Source: Candidatus Sulfotelmatobacter sp.
Lineage (GTDB): Bacteria; Vulcanimicrobiota; Vulcanimicrobiia; Vulcanimicrobiales; Vulcanimicrobiaceae
NCBI GenBank assembly: GCA_035504415.1
Contig: DATJRY010000012.1
Location: 62,001 to 126,000, forward strand
Reading direction: 5' to 3'
Length of the DNA: 64,000 nucleotides
Positions 7,999-16,496 of this stretch are shown in pieces. Within the stretch, counting starts at the first letter, position 1, and each line of letters opens with the position of its first letter. A program made the position numbers and the translations under genes. The notes under the pieces were generated by a model. The model was not told the origin of the DNA, did no database searches, and worked only from the letters and a program-made list of their open reading frames with translations.

Positions 7999-9455
7999 CG
8001 GCGCCGCCGCCAGAACGGGAGCGCGATCAACGCGGCGAGCGCGATGCCGACCGGCGCCGGTCCGATGCGCGCGTACGGGCCGGGCGCGGGCGCGCCGACC
8101 TCGCCGACGACGACCGCGCTCGTGCCGAGCGTCGTGCGCCGCGTCCACGTCCCGTCCGGCGCGATGATGCCGCTGATCCCCGTCGCGCCCGCGCGCAGCA
8201 CCCAGCGCCCCGTCTCGACCGCGCGCAGCGTCGCCGCTTGCGCGTGCTCGTACGGGCCTTGCGTGTCGCCGAACCACGCATCGTCGGTCGCGATCATCAG
8301 CAAGCTCGGATCGTCGGCGAGCCGCGCGTGCGCGATGTCGCCGAACAGCGACTCCCAACAGATCAACGGCGTCGCGCCGTCGAACGTCGTACGCGCGTTC
8401 ACGCCCGGCGCGAAGTGTCCGATCTGGTCCGCGAAGGGCAGCGCGCGCAGCCAGCGCGGTCCGGGCAGGTACTCGGCGAACGGCACCAAGTGCGCCTTGG
8501 CGTACATCGCGCTCGGCACACCGCCCGGCACGCCGGGGCGGAACAGGTACAACGCGTTCGTCCACGAGCGCGGCTGGTCGTCGGGCCACTGCTCGCGGTC
8601 GTCGCCCCACGCGCCGACCCACAGCGGCGCGCCGACCTGGTTCGCCAGCTGCGCGAACTGCGAGCGCAGTCCGGGCGCGTCGAGGAGGTCGGTCGGGATC
8701 ACCGTCTCGGGCCAGAGCACCAGCGTTACGTGCGCGCCGCGCAGCGTGCGCGTCAGCGCCGTGTAGCGGTCGACGGCGAGCGCGACGCCGTTCGCGCTCA
8801 TCTTGAGCGATTGCGAGATGCCGCCTTGCACCGCCGCGACGCGTCGCGTCGGCGGCGCATGGTGGCGCGCCGGCCACGCCGCCCAAGCGCCCAGCGCGAG
8901 CAACGCGACCGCGGCCCACGCCGTCAGCGCGGTCAGGGCACGCGTACGATCGCGCGTCGCGAGCAGCCACCAGCCCAGCGACGCGCCCAGCAGCGCGGTC
9001 GCGAACGTGATCGCGTAGCCGCCGCCGTACGCGGCCAGCGCGCGCAGCGGTGAGTCGATTTCGGCAACACCGAGCTGCGAGAACGGGTTCCCCATCACGC
9101 CGACCGAGCGCAGCTCTTCGGCCAGCGCGAACGCCGCCGCCGCGACCAGCGGGACCGCGCGCGCATCGCAGCGCCGCGCGGCCAACGACGTCAGCACCGC
9201 CGCGAGCGGGAACGCGAAACCTACCAAAATTGCTGGGCCCACGCTGAGCACCCACGCGAACGGTCCCAGCAGCGTCCCAGCAGTTTGACCGAACCATGAG
9301 AAACCCCAGGTGAAGAACACGAGCCCGCTCACGAACCCGACGAGGACGGCCGGCCATGGTTCGACGATGCACCACGACGCGAACAGCCCCGCGAGCGCGA
9401 ACGGCGCGATCCACCACCAATCCGTCAACGGGAACGCCAAATGCAACGCCAGCAC
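7995..9455 (-). CDS. lnt: Apolipoprotein N-acyltransferase
   Basis: Lnt adds the third acyl chain to the N-terminal Cys of outer-membrane lipoproteins. The 486-residue product has an N-terminal set of about six membrane segments and a nitrilase domain with the expected triad: Glu in LWPETVIP, Lys in YAKAHLVPFAEYLP and Cys in ICWESLFGD. A final hydrophobic segment precedes the Arg-rich end. The GTG at 9455 starts inside the first hydrophobic stretch; the open frame continues upstream about 90 bases without ATG, GTG or TTG, so the real N-terminus may be somewhat longer (an ATC triplet run with AGGG upstream is seen at about 9540). Confidence 0.88.
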   Translation of the reverse strand: MLALHLAFPLTDWWWIAPFALAGLFASWCIVEPWPAVLVGFVSGLVFFTWGFSWFGQTAGTLLGPFAWVLSVGPAILVGFAFPLAAVLTSLAARRCDARAVPLVAAAAFALAEELRSVGVMGNPFSQLGVAEIDSPLRALAAYGGGYAITFATALLGASLGWWLLATRDRTRALTALTAWAAVALLALGAWAAWPARHHAPPTRRVAAVQGGISQSLKMSANGVALAVDRYTALTRTLRGAHVTLVLWPETVIPTDLLDAPGLRSQFAQLANQVGAPLWVGAWGDDREQWPDDQPRSWTNALYLFRPGVPGGVPSAMYAKAHLVPFAEYLPGPRWLRALPFADQIGHFAPGVNARTTFDGATPLICWESLFGDIAHARLADDPSLLMIATDDAWFGDTQGPYEHAQAATLRAVETGRWVLRAGATGISGIIAPDGTWTRRTTLGTSAVVVGEVGAPAPGPYARIGPAPVGIALAALIALPFWRRRR

Positions 9456-9622
9456 GGCGAGGATCGAAAGCGCCGTGGCCCGGGCGGTGACGGACGAGAG
9501 CGGGGTGCGGCGCGTGCTGGCCGCCGTCGTTGCGGCGATGATGATGGTAACCCTAGCGAACGCCGGACAGCGTAGTGCCGGCGTCCAGGTGGAGCATGTA
9601 TCCTAGCGAGAAGAACTTTGCG

Positions 9623-10402
9623 ATGACGAAGGCGACCAACCTGCTGCGCGCGCTGACGGTCGTCGGCGCGGCCTTGGCGATCACGACGATCTCTCTAGCG
9701 GCGTGCGGCCGCCAGGTCACCGGGCTCGGCAAGAGCGGCGGGCTGGTCCCCAGCGGGGAGACCGAGATCATCTTCGGGACCGAGGCGCAGATCAACCCGC
9801 AGCTTTTCAGTTACTTGATCGTCCTCAACACGCAGGGCAATCAGAACGAGCCCTACGCGCTCGGCTCGAACTCCAACTACACGAACTGGTCGTACGTGAT
9901 CCAGGTCGGCGGATCGAACCCCGGCTTCACCGGCGGTTCCGCGTTCGTCAGCTCGCCGCTGCTCTATCAGTTCTATACGGATCCGTCGGTATCGGTCGGT
10001 TACGCGACGCGGGCGGTGGTGTACCCGACCAACTCGCTGGTCCTGCGCTCGCTCAGCGGCGGCTTGTTCCAGAACGGCTTCGCGGTGGAGTTCAACCGCT
10101 GCCTGCTCGATCTCCCGAATCCGACGACGAGCCCGCAGCCTTCGCCGAACCCCGCCTCGATCTGCCCGCCCTTCGTGTTCATCAACCAGGCGTGGGCGAT
10201 CAACATCTTCACCGTCGACAACACCGGCACGGTCGTCGACTCGCTGGGCAACAACGGGCCCAGCGATACCTCGGTGACGTTCACGATCAATACCGGGCAG
10301 CTGATCACCAGCGGGTCGTATCAAGAGAAAGCGAACATCACGCCGGTGCAGCAAGGCGCCGCGGGCGAGATCGCCGGCATCCAGGTCTACAGCACGCCCT
10401 GA
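9623..10402 (+). CDS. Putative lipoprotein of unknown function
   Basis: The 259-residue product has a lipoprotein signal peptide: Lys/Arg near the N-terminus, a hydrophobic core at 10-24 and the lipobox Leu25-Ala-Ala-Cys28. The mature part is rich in Asn, Ser, Thr, Gly and Pro, looks beta-stranded, and contains a Pro-rich linker (NPTTSPQPSPNP). No domain is recognised. It is divergent from lnt and convergent with the metallothionein gene. A hairpin just after its stop (10425-10452) may end its transcript. Confidence 0.65.
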   Translation: MTKATNLLRALTVVGAALAITTISLAACGRQVTGLGKSGGLVPSGETEIIFGTEAQINPQLFSYLIVLNTQGNQNEPYALGSNSNYTNWSYVIQVGGSNPGFTGGSAFVSSPLLYQFYTDPSVSVGYATRAVVYPTNSLVLRSLSGGLFQNGFAVEFNRCLLDLPNPTTSPQPSPNPASICPPFVFINQAWAINIFTVDNTGTVVDSLGNNGPSDTSVTFTINTGQLITSGSYQEKANITPVQQGAAGEIAGIQVYSTP

Positions 10403-10407
10403 TCGGC

Positions 10408-10578
10408 TCAGGGCGAATCGCACGGAGGATGCCCGCACTCGCAGGCATCCTCGTACTCTTCGTCGCTCGAGTCGCGTGACTCGCAGACGTCGCTGCAGTA
10501 CGCCGCGCCTTCCAGGCCACCGGTGACCTGGCACTTGCACAGTTCGTACTCGCAGGGCTGGGTGTACCTTTCTTCCAT
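10408..10578 (-). CDS. Bacterial metallothionein (SmtA/BmtA-like)
   Basis: A 56-residue Cys-rich protein with eight Cys (9, 14, 16, 28, 32, 46, 48, 53) and His50. The order PCEYELCKC, then YCSDVC, then CECGHPPC follows that of cyanobacterial/pseudomonad SmtA (CxxCxC, YYCSxxC, CGHxxC), where four zinc ions are held by Cys and His. Compared with SmtA the first CxC pair has lost one Cys, while an additional Cys46 precedes CGH. AGGAG eight bases before the ATG is a strong ribosome-binding site. It begins 21 bases after the lptD stop on the same strand, so it is probably the last gene of the lytic transglycosylase-lptF/G-lptD unit. Likely role: zinc or cadmium binding. Confidence 0.8.
   Translation of the reverse strand: MEERYTQPCEYELCKCQVTGGLEGAAYCSDVCESRDSSDEEYEDACECGHPPCDSP
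10425..10452 (+). terminator. Hairpin after the lipoprotein gene
   Basis: A 9-bp perfect inverted repeat (GAGGATGCC with GGCATCCTC, ten-base loop) starts 22 bases after the lipoprotein stop. It lacks a run of T, so it is at best a weak terminator. It overlaps the C-terminal codons of the opposite-strand metallothionein gene, and the repeat may simply reflect its Cys/Glu codons. Confidence 0.3.
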
Positions 10579-10599
10579 CGTGCCGCTCCTGATTTGCGG

Positions 10600-13239
10600 T
10601 TAGATGCCGGCGCCGGCGGCGCCGCCGGTGAAGCCGGTGGAGGAGCTGAAGCTCTGCGGGATGATGCCGTTGAGCGAAGGTGCCTGACCGATCCCGAAGT
10701 TCGCTCCCTCGGTCGGGAAGGCCAACAGCGAGATGCTCAGGCTGACTTGTTTGAGGTCCTGATTGTAGTCGATCTGGATCTCGTAGCAGTTCCCGACGAT
10801 GTGGCGATAGTAGATGTCCTTGTCCTCGAGCCGCATGTGGTTGCGCCAGTCGATGAAGGTCGAGATCTGCAGCTCGCTGTCGCGCCCGAACGGCGTCGCC
10901 ATCTGCACGCTGGTGCGGTCGAAGCCCTCGCCCGGCCCGGGTTCGAAATCGCCGCCCAGCAGCAGCACCGAACGCGGTGAGGGCTGCATGGTGACCTGAT
11001 ACCCGACCGACTGCGCTTGCCGGTTGAAGTAGGTCGAACCGGTCAGCGAGACGGTGTAGACGCTGTCGTTGAAGATGCGCAGCACGTCGCTGGCCTGCTT
11101 GAGGCCCTGCGCGAAGACGTCCAGCTCTTGGAACGGCTCGGCCAACGGGCCGTTGACGTGCGACTCGGTGTACTGGATCTCGTTGACGATGTGACCCCAA
11201 ATCGGCGTCGTCAGCGAGAACTGCTGCTGGATGTTCGCCTTTTCGTCGCCGGTCGCGTAGAGGTCTTGCTCGACGGTGACCTCGCCGGAGAAGTCGCTGT
11301 CGAAGAAGTGGGCCAGTACCGGACCGGCCTGGAACTTGCCGTCCATGCGCCCGGTGGCCAGATCCGCTTCGGTGTCGTAGTAGTACCCGGCCGTGTACTG
11401 GCCGGTCACGGGAAGCCAGTTGATGTGCGGGAAGAGGTCGGCGATCGGCCGCACCAGCAGCTCCGGCTCCTTGTCGATGCTGCCCGCGCCGGCGCCGTCG
11501 TACTTGTCGAAGGTCAGGCTGTAGTCGGCGTACGGGGTGCGGTCGTCGAGCAGGTCTTCGAAGTGCAGCGTGTCGCTGGTCGTGCCGCCGAACAGGCCGC
11601 TCGAGGAGCTGGTCGTGTACGAGAGCGTCAGGTCGTTGGTGAAGTTCTGCGAGAACTGGCGATGGTCGGTGAACCCGTAGTCGTCGTTGACGTCGACCGA
11701 CCCGTTCGAGGTGCGGTTGAAGCTGTAGTCCTCGCGGTCGCCCTTGGCGTCGCCGTGATCGACGGCCGCGGTGATCTGCTCTTCGGCCGGCAGCGTCACC
11801 AGCGGACCGTAGTTGCCTTGATAGTTGAGCTGGACTTGCGCACGCGTCGTGCGCGAGAACGCTTCCTGGTCCTGCAGCTGGAAGTTGGTTTGGTTCCCGC
11901 CCTGCAACCGGTTCTGCTGGTTGAAGAAGTTGATGTCGGTCTGTCGCCGGCCGTCTTTCTTGCGGATGGTGGCGACGTACCCGAGGCCCAGCCCGACTTT
12001 CGTATAGTATTCGACGCGGTAGTAGCCGAAGTAGTTCTGGCTGGGCGCGAAGCCGATCTGCGCCTTGATCCAGAAGCCTTCGGTCGCGTCGTAGCCGATC
12101 AGCGGAATGAAGCGCGCTTGGTGGCGGCGGTCGCCGCGGTCGGGCGCTAGCGAGATGACGACGATCGGCAGCCACAGCACCGCCAGCGCACCCAGATACA
12201 GGACGTCGGACTTCGCGACGGCCTTGTTGCCGGGATAGATGTCGAGCGTCTTCGACTCCATGTGATACCCGCCGCGCGGGTTCTCACACGTGGTGAAGTT
12301 GGCGCGCTCGACGTGGGTGACGCCGTCGCTGGTCGTCACCATGTTCGAGCCGGTGAAGTGGAGCTTGCCGCTCTGCACGCCTTGCGTGGACTCGCCGCGG
12401 CCGTGGATCAGCGTCGTGCGCTCGGTCAGGGTGTCGAAGCGGATCGCGTCGGCATACAGGACCGTGTCGCTCTCGCGGTTGCGCACGAACGTGTTGCCGG
12501 TGATGTCGATGTAGCGCACGCCGTCGTAGTGCGCGTGATCGCCGCCGACGACGCCGTCCTGGTAGACCAGGGTGACGTGGCCGTCGAGGTCGTACGGTTT
12601 GCCGGGCTTGTCGGTGCCGGTCAGCTTGTCGCCCAGGATCGCGTAGTCGCTGGGACCCAGTGTCTCCTCGGGGACCGGCGTGGGCGAGGCGGTCGGGGTC
12701 GGCCTGACCGGCCCGCTGCTGGGGTTCGCGAACGGGATCGGCGACATCGACGGCGGCGCGGTGTACTGCTGGACCGCGGCCGGCGGCGGCGAGCCCGGCG
12801 AGGGCGTCGGGGTCGGAACCGGCGGGACGGTCGGCACGGCCGGGGTCGGCAGCGGCGGCGGCAGCAGCTGCTGCGGACCCGACGGCGCGAACGGGCGTCC
12901 GACCAGCGGCGTCGGCGTCGCGGTCGGGGTCGCGGTCGGACCGGCCGCGGCGGACTCGGTCGGCTCGGGGCTGGGGCTCTCGTCCTGCGCGACGACGGCC
13001 GGACCGGGATCGGCGGCGTACTCGGCGGTCGCGGCCTGCGCGGCGGCCGAGGCGGCGCGTGCGGCGCCGGTCCGCGAGACGGCGACGTCGGGGCTGGCGC
13101 CACAGCCGTTGTTCAGCAGCGCGAGCGCGTGCGCGCCGTCGGCCTGCGGGGGGGCGGCCTGGGCGGCACCGGGCAACTCGACCAAAACCAGCGCGAGCGC
13201 GATGCACGTCACGCCGATCCGGCGGCAGAGCTCCCTCAC
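10600..13239 (-). CDS. lptD: LptD/OstA-like outer-membrane LPS assembly protein
   Basis: The product is an 879-residue protein with a signal peptide (1-28), then an unusual Ala-rich and Pro/Thr/Ser-rich linker to about residue 190. An OstA-type jellyroll follows (about 190-330; YDLDGHVTLVYQDG, GDHAHYDGVRYIDITGN) and then a long beta-barrel-like region with YDATEGFWIKAQ and FGYYRVEYYTK motifs of LptD. LptD inserts LPS into the outer leaflet. A hydrophobic segment near 340-355 (LYLGALAVLWLPIVVISL) corresponds to the hairpin seen in other LptD proteins. The GTG start overlaps the LptF/G stop in a GTGA, and the metallothionein gene follows. Family identity is good; whether it moves true LPS is not shown. 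Confidence 0.78.
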   Translation of the reverse strand: MRELCRRIGVTCIALALVLVELPGAAQAAPPQADGAHALALLNNGCGASPDVAVSRTGAARAASAAAQAATAEYAADPGPAVVAQDESPSPEPTESAAAGPTATPTATPTPLVGRPFAPSGPQQLLPPPLPTPAVPTVPPVPTPTPSPGSPPPAAVQQYTAPPSMSPIPFANPSSGPVRPTPTASPTPVPEETLGPSDYAILGDKLTGTDKPGKPYDLDGHVTLVYQDGVVGGDHAHYDGVRYIDITGNTFVRNRESDTVLYADAIRFDTLTERTTLIHGRGESTQGVQSGKLHFTGSNMVTTSDGVTHVERANFTTCENPRGGYHMESKTLDIYPGNKAVAKSDVLYLGALAVLWLPIVVISLAPDRGDRRHQARFIPLIGYDATEGFWIKAQIGFAPSQNYFGYYRVEYYTKVGLGLGYVATIRKKDGRRQTDINFFNQQNRLQGGNQTNFQLQDQEAFSRTTRAQVQLNYQGNYGPLVTLPAEEQITAAVDHGDAKGDREDYSFNRTSNGSVDVNDDYGFTDHRQFSQNFTNDLTLSYTTSSSSGLFGGTTSDTLHFEDLLDDRTPYADYSLTFDKYDGAGAGSIDKEPELLVRPIADLFPHINWLPVTGQYTAGYYYDTEADLATGRMDGKFQAGPVLAHFFDSDFSGEVTVEQDLYATGDEKANIQQQFSLTTPIWGHIVNEIQYTESHVNGPLAEPFQELDVFAQGLKQASDVLRIFNDSVYTVSLTGSTYFNRQAQSVGYQVTMQPSPRSVLLLGGDFEPGPGEGFDRTSVQMATPFGRDSELQISTFIDWRNHMRLEDKDIYYRHIVGNCYEIQIDYNQDLKQVSLSISLLAFPTEGANFGIGQAPSLNGIIPQSFSSSTGFTGGAAGAGI

Positions 13240-14399
13240 CGATCGACGCGCCAGATCATCCAGCTGCCGGCGACGGCGGCCAAGATGTTGGCCAGCCAGG
13301 CGGCGAGGTACGGGTCCAGCGTGCCGGCGCGGCCGAGGGCACCGGCCAGCGCGCTGATCGCGTAGTAGACGAACAGCAGCATCACCGAGAGCACGATGCC
13401 CAGCGTGCGGCCGCGCTTGCCGAAACGCACGGCCATCGGCAACGCGATGATGACCGCGATGAACGAGGCGAACGGGTAGGCGTACTTGCTGCCCAGCGTG
13501 AGCTCACGCGAGGCCAGATCGGCACCGCCTTGTCCGGTCTCCTTGCGGAACTTGATGTCTTGCGCCAGCCGCTTCGTATTCATCGTGTAGGTGTCGTTGA
13601 AGGAGCTGCTCAGGAAGTTCTGACCATTGTCGCCCATCGGCAGCGAGAGCTTGAGCTCCTGTGCCAGGACCACCACGCTGCCGACGGTCCCGTCGGCGTT
13701 GACCTGTGTGCGGACGGCGTGCTCCAAGACGATGTCGGTCCCCTCGATGCGCGCGGTCTTTGCCGTGAGCAACGTTTGGAAGGGGCTGTTGTGTTGCGGC
13801 TGCCAGATCTCGATGTTCTGCATCGTCTTGCCGTCCGGAGAGACCGAGCTGATGTAGAACGTGTCGCCGGTGGTGGGATCGGAGCGGAAGATGTTGGGCT
13901 CGATCGGCAGCGTCTGCGACTTGTAGAGGATCTGGTAGAAGCTGCGGGTCGAGAGATCGGTGGTGACCGGCGCGATGTTCTCGTTGATCTCGAACGACGC
14001 GATGGCGACCAGGATGCCGGCGATCAGCGGCAGCCGCACGATCCGCCAGAACGAGATGCCCGACGTGCGCAGCGCGGAGATCTCGTTGTCGGCGGCCAGT
14101 CGGCCGAAGCCGAGCAGCGTGCCGAACAGGCAGGCGAAGGGGAACGCGAACGGCGTGGCCTGTGGCACGCGGAACACCAGGAAGCGCAGCACGAGAAAGA
14201 CCGGCGCGCCCTTGTTGACGAGGTAGTCGGCCGCGAGCACGAAGATGTTCGCGAACCAGAACAGGAAGAACGCCGCCAGTCCGAACGTGAACGGTCCGGC
14301 GACTTCGCGCATGAGATAGGCGTCGAGGATCGGCAGGCCGATCTTCGGCCACGGCGAGCGCGCGATCACCGCGGGACGCGCGCCGGGGTACGTCGCCAC
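13236..14399 (-). CDS. LptF/LptG-family permease (YjgP/YjgQ)
   Basis: The 387-residue product has the LptF/G layout: three membrane segments in the first 120 residues (starting LPILDAYLMREVAGPFTFGLAAFF), a periplasmic beta-jellyroll of about 160 residues, then three C-terminal membrane segments (from about 300). The motif after the second segment (LRTSGISFWRIVRLPL) is the coupling helix that contacts LptB. It extracts LPS from the inner membrane. Only one such permease is in the window; its partner and LptB must be elsewhere or it acts as a homodimer. The GTG at 14399, four bases after the lytic transglycosylase stop, is preferred over an upstream GTG inside that gene. Confidence 0.85.
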   Translation of the reverse strand: MATYPGARPAVIARSPWPKIGLPILDAYLMREVAGPFTFGLAAFFLFWFANIFVLAADYLVNKGAPVFLVLRFLVFRVPQATPFAFPFACLFGTLLGFGRLAADNEISALRTSGISFWRIVRLPLIAGILVAIASFEINENIAPVTTDLSTRSFYQILYKSQTLPIEPNIFRSDPTTGDTFYISSVSPDGKTMQNIEIWQPQHNSPFQTLLTAKTARIEGTDIVLEHAVRTQVNADGTVGSVVVLAQELKLSLPMGDNGQNFLSSSFNDTYTMNTKRLAQDIKFRKETGQGGADLASRELTLGSKYAYPFASFIAVIIALPMAVRFGKRGRTLGIVLSVMLLFVYYAISALAGALGRAGTLDPYLAAWLANILAAVAGSWMIWRVDR

Positions 14400-14403
14400 G
14401 TGG

Positions 14404-14880
14404 CTACCGAAGAGCGGCGACGACGCGCTCGACGTAGGCGCGGGTCTCGGCGAAGCGCGGGATGCCGTGCGCCGCGTCGACCGCTCCCGGACCGGCATTG
14501 TACGCCGCGACCGCGAGCTTGACGTTCCCCCGGTACCGATGCAGGAGGTCGTGCAGGTACCGTGTCCCGCCGTCGATGTTGGCGACGGGATCGAAGGGGT
14601 TTCCTACGCCGTATTGCGTCCACGTGTCCGGCATCAGCTGCATCAACCCTTGCGCTCCAACGCGGGAGACGGCGCTGGGATCGCCCCCAGACTCCGCATC
14701 GATTACCGCGGCAACGAGTTTCGGGTCGACCGAGTTCGCCGAGGAGGCGTTGCGAATCAACGCCTGCAGCTGGTCGGACGCCATCTGGTGCGCGCCGCCG
14801 GGCACAAAGCTGTTGCCGCTGCAGCCGGAGAGGCCAGCGACGACGAAACACAACGTCAACCAAGCGGCGCGGGGAGACAC
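14404..14880 (-). CDS. Lipoprotein lytic transglycosylase (SLT domain)
   Basis: A 158-residue protein with a lipobox (Leu-Ser-Gly-Cys20) and an SLT goose-lysozyme-like domain at about 38-150. The catalytic Glu is in VIDAESGGDP, followed by AVSRVGAQGLMQLMP and the AAYNAGPGAV motif that closes the active site. Such enzymes cut the MurNAc-GlcNAc bond of peptidoglycan with formation of 1,6-anhydro ends. It is the first gene of the lptF/G-lptD leftward unit, which suggests coordination of wall opening with envelope growth. GTG is the start. Confidence 0.88.
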   Translation of the reverse strand: MSPRAAWLTLCFVVAGLSGCSGNSFVPGGAHQMASDQLQALIRNASSANSVDPKLVAAVIDAESGGDPSAVSRVGAQGLMQLMPDTWTQYGVGNPFDPVANIDGGTRYLHDLLHRYRGNVKLAVAAYNAGPGAVDAAHGIPRFAETRAYVERVVAALR

Positions 14881-14978
14881 GTCTCCTCACGGTTCGCCGC
14901 GGTACCCGGGGGGCCATGCCCGGGTCCGGGTCCTACCTGGACGGCAGCGTGCAGTCCCGAACCGACCCAACCGGGCGG

Positions 14979-16463
14979 TCAGTCCGCGAACGGATCGGGC
15001 GGCGGCGCCTCCGAGAGGTCGACGACGACCGTCTTCGTCTCGAGGTACGCGTCGATCGCTTCCAGGCCGTTCTCGCGGCCGATGCCGCTCATCTTGAAGC
15101 CGCCGTACGGCAGCATCCAGTGCACGGGACGATAGGTGTTGACCGACACCAGCCCCGCTTCGAGCTGCGCGGCGACGCGGTGCGCGCGCGCGACGTCGCG
15201 CGTCCACAGCCCGGCGACCAGGCCGTACTGCACGTCGTTGGCGATCGCGATCGCTTCGGCTTCGTCGTCGAACGGGATCAGCGCCAGCACCGGACCGAAG
15301 ATCTCTTCCTGCGCCAGCCGCGAGCGGTTGTCGACCTCGCCGAAGATCGTCGGCTCGACGAAGTAGCCGCGCTCGAAGCCGGCCGGTCGCGAGCCGCCGT
15401 AGAGCAGCCGGTAGCCTTCGTCGCGGCCGAGCTGGATATAACGATTCGTCTTCGCGAGTTGCTCGGCCGAGGTGTGCGGTCCGATGTGCGTGCGGTCGTC
15501 GAGCGGCAGGCCGACGCGGATGCGCGCCGTGCGCTCGAGCAATATCTCGACGACCCGCGCGTAGATCGAGCGCTGCACGAGCAGCCGCGAGCCGAGCGAG
15601 CACGATTGTCCGGTGGAACGAAACGCGCTGTGGGTCGCGACCGTCGCGGCCCGCTCGACGTCGGCGTCGGCGAAGATGATGTGCGGCGACTTGCCGCCGC
15701 ATTCGAACGCGATGCGCTTGAGGTTGACGGCGGCGGCGCGCATGATCTCCTGCGCGGTGCGGTGCTCGCCCGTGAACGTGATCTTGTCGACGTCCGGGTG
15801 CGCGGCGAGTGCCGCGCCGGCGAGGTGGCCGTAGCCGGGGACGACGTTGACGACGCCGGCCGGGAAGCCCGCTTCGGCGACCAGCTTCGCGAGCTCGATC
15901 GCGCTGACGGGCGTCAGCTCCGCCGGCTTGAGCACGACGGTGCAGCCGGCCGCCAGCGCGGGCCCGAGCTTCCACGCGTAGAGGCTGATCGGCGAGTTCC
16001 ACGGCAGGATCGCGCCGACGACGCCGACCGGCTCGCGCCGCGTGAACGCGTGCGCGTCGGGCCGATAGGGAATCACGTCGCCGTAGACCTTGTCGGCGGC
16101 GCCGGCGAAGAAGATCAGCCAGTCGGCGGCGCGCTGCATCTCGCCGAGCGTGTCGCGCAACGGCTTGCCGTTGTCGCGGCTCTCGACGGTCGCCAGCCGC
16201 TGCGCGTCACGGCGGATCAGCGTGCCGAGCTGGTGGATGAGCGCCCCGCGCGCGCTCGGCGTGAGCTTCGCCCAGGGTCCCTTGAGCGCCGCACGCGCGG
16301 CCGCGACCGCGCGATCGACGTCGACCTCGTCGGCCTCGGCGACCTGCGCCCAAACCTCTTCCGTCGCGGGATCGATCGAGTCGATCGCGCGGCCGGAGTG
16401 GGGCTCGACCCACGCGCCGCCCACGAACAGGTGCGGGAAGGAAATCTCCATTTTGTCCGACAT
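14979..16463 (-). CDS. NAD(P)-dependent aldehyde dehydrogenase
   Basis: A 494-residue member of the classic ALDH family: catalytic Cys in STGQSCSLGSR, general-base Glu in FECGGKSP, NAD-binding LPWNSPI and the KPAELTP motif, and C-terminal EEIFGPVL. One oddity is FTGEHRTAQEI, where most homologues have FTGSxxxG, which may alter the cofactor pocket. An internal ATG (16451) would give 490 residues and is equally likely because no clear ribosome-binding site supports either. It is divergent, across 33 bp holding a palindrome, from a catabolic operon that includes a split TPP-dependent decarboxylase, so its substrate may be the aldehyde made by that enzyme. Confidence 0.88.
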   Translation of the reverse strand: MSDKMEISFPHLFVGGAWVEPHSGRAIDSIDPATEEVWAQVAEADEVDVDRAVAAARAALKGPWAKLTPSARGALIHQLGTLIRRDAQRLATVESRDNGKPLRDTLGEMQRAADWLIFFAGAADKVYGDVIPYRPDAHAFTRREPVGVVGAILPWNSPISLYAWKLGPALAAGCTVVLKPAELTPVSAIELAKLVAEAGFPAGVVNVVPGYGHLAGAALAAHPDVDKITFTGEHRTAQEIMRAAAVNLKRIAFECGGKSPHIIFADADVERAATVATHSAFRSTGQSCSLGSRLLVQRSIYARVVEILLERTARIRVGLPLDDRTHIGPHTSAEQLAKTNRYIQLGRDEGYRLLYGGSRPAGFERGYFVEPTIFGEVDNRSRLAQEEIFGPVLALIPFDDEAEAIAIANDVQYGLVAGLWTRDVARAHRVAAQLEAGLVSVNTYRPVHWMLPYGGFKMSGIGRENGLEAIDAYLETKTVVVDLSEAPPPDPFAD

Positions 16464-16476
16464 TATTGTCGTACAA
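16453..16476. promoter_or_regulatory. Candidate operator, 24-bp palindrome between divergent genes
   Basis: The half-sites TTGTCCGACA and TGTCGTACAA are inverted repeats with one internal mismatch and a four-base centre. The element overlaps the proposed ATG of the aldehyde dehydrogenase and a TACAAT (16472-16477), a possible -10 box for the rightward operon. The size and symmetry fit a dimeric repressor site. No regulator gene is adjacent. Confidence 0.5.
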
Positions 16477-16496
16477 TTTTCGTGACCGTGTCAAAC

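Noticed and set aside
7447-12175. Very long open frames on both strands across the envelope genes
   Set aside because: They have Arg/Ala-rich, low-complexity translations typical of GC-rich shadow frames, while the opposite or shifted frames carry recognised families.
14881-14978. CCCGGG-type hairpin between the aldehyde dehydrogenase and the lytic transglycosylase
   Set aside because: Stem ACCCGGG/CCCGGGT (14904-14925) has no U-tract, and such GC repeats are expected by chance at this base composition.
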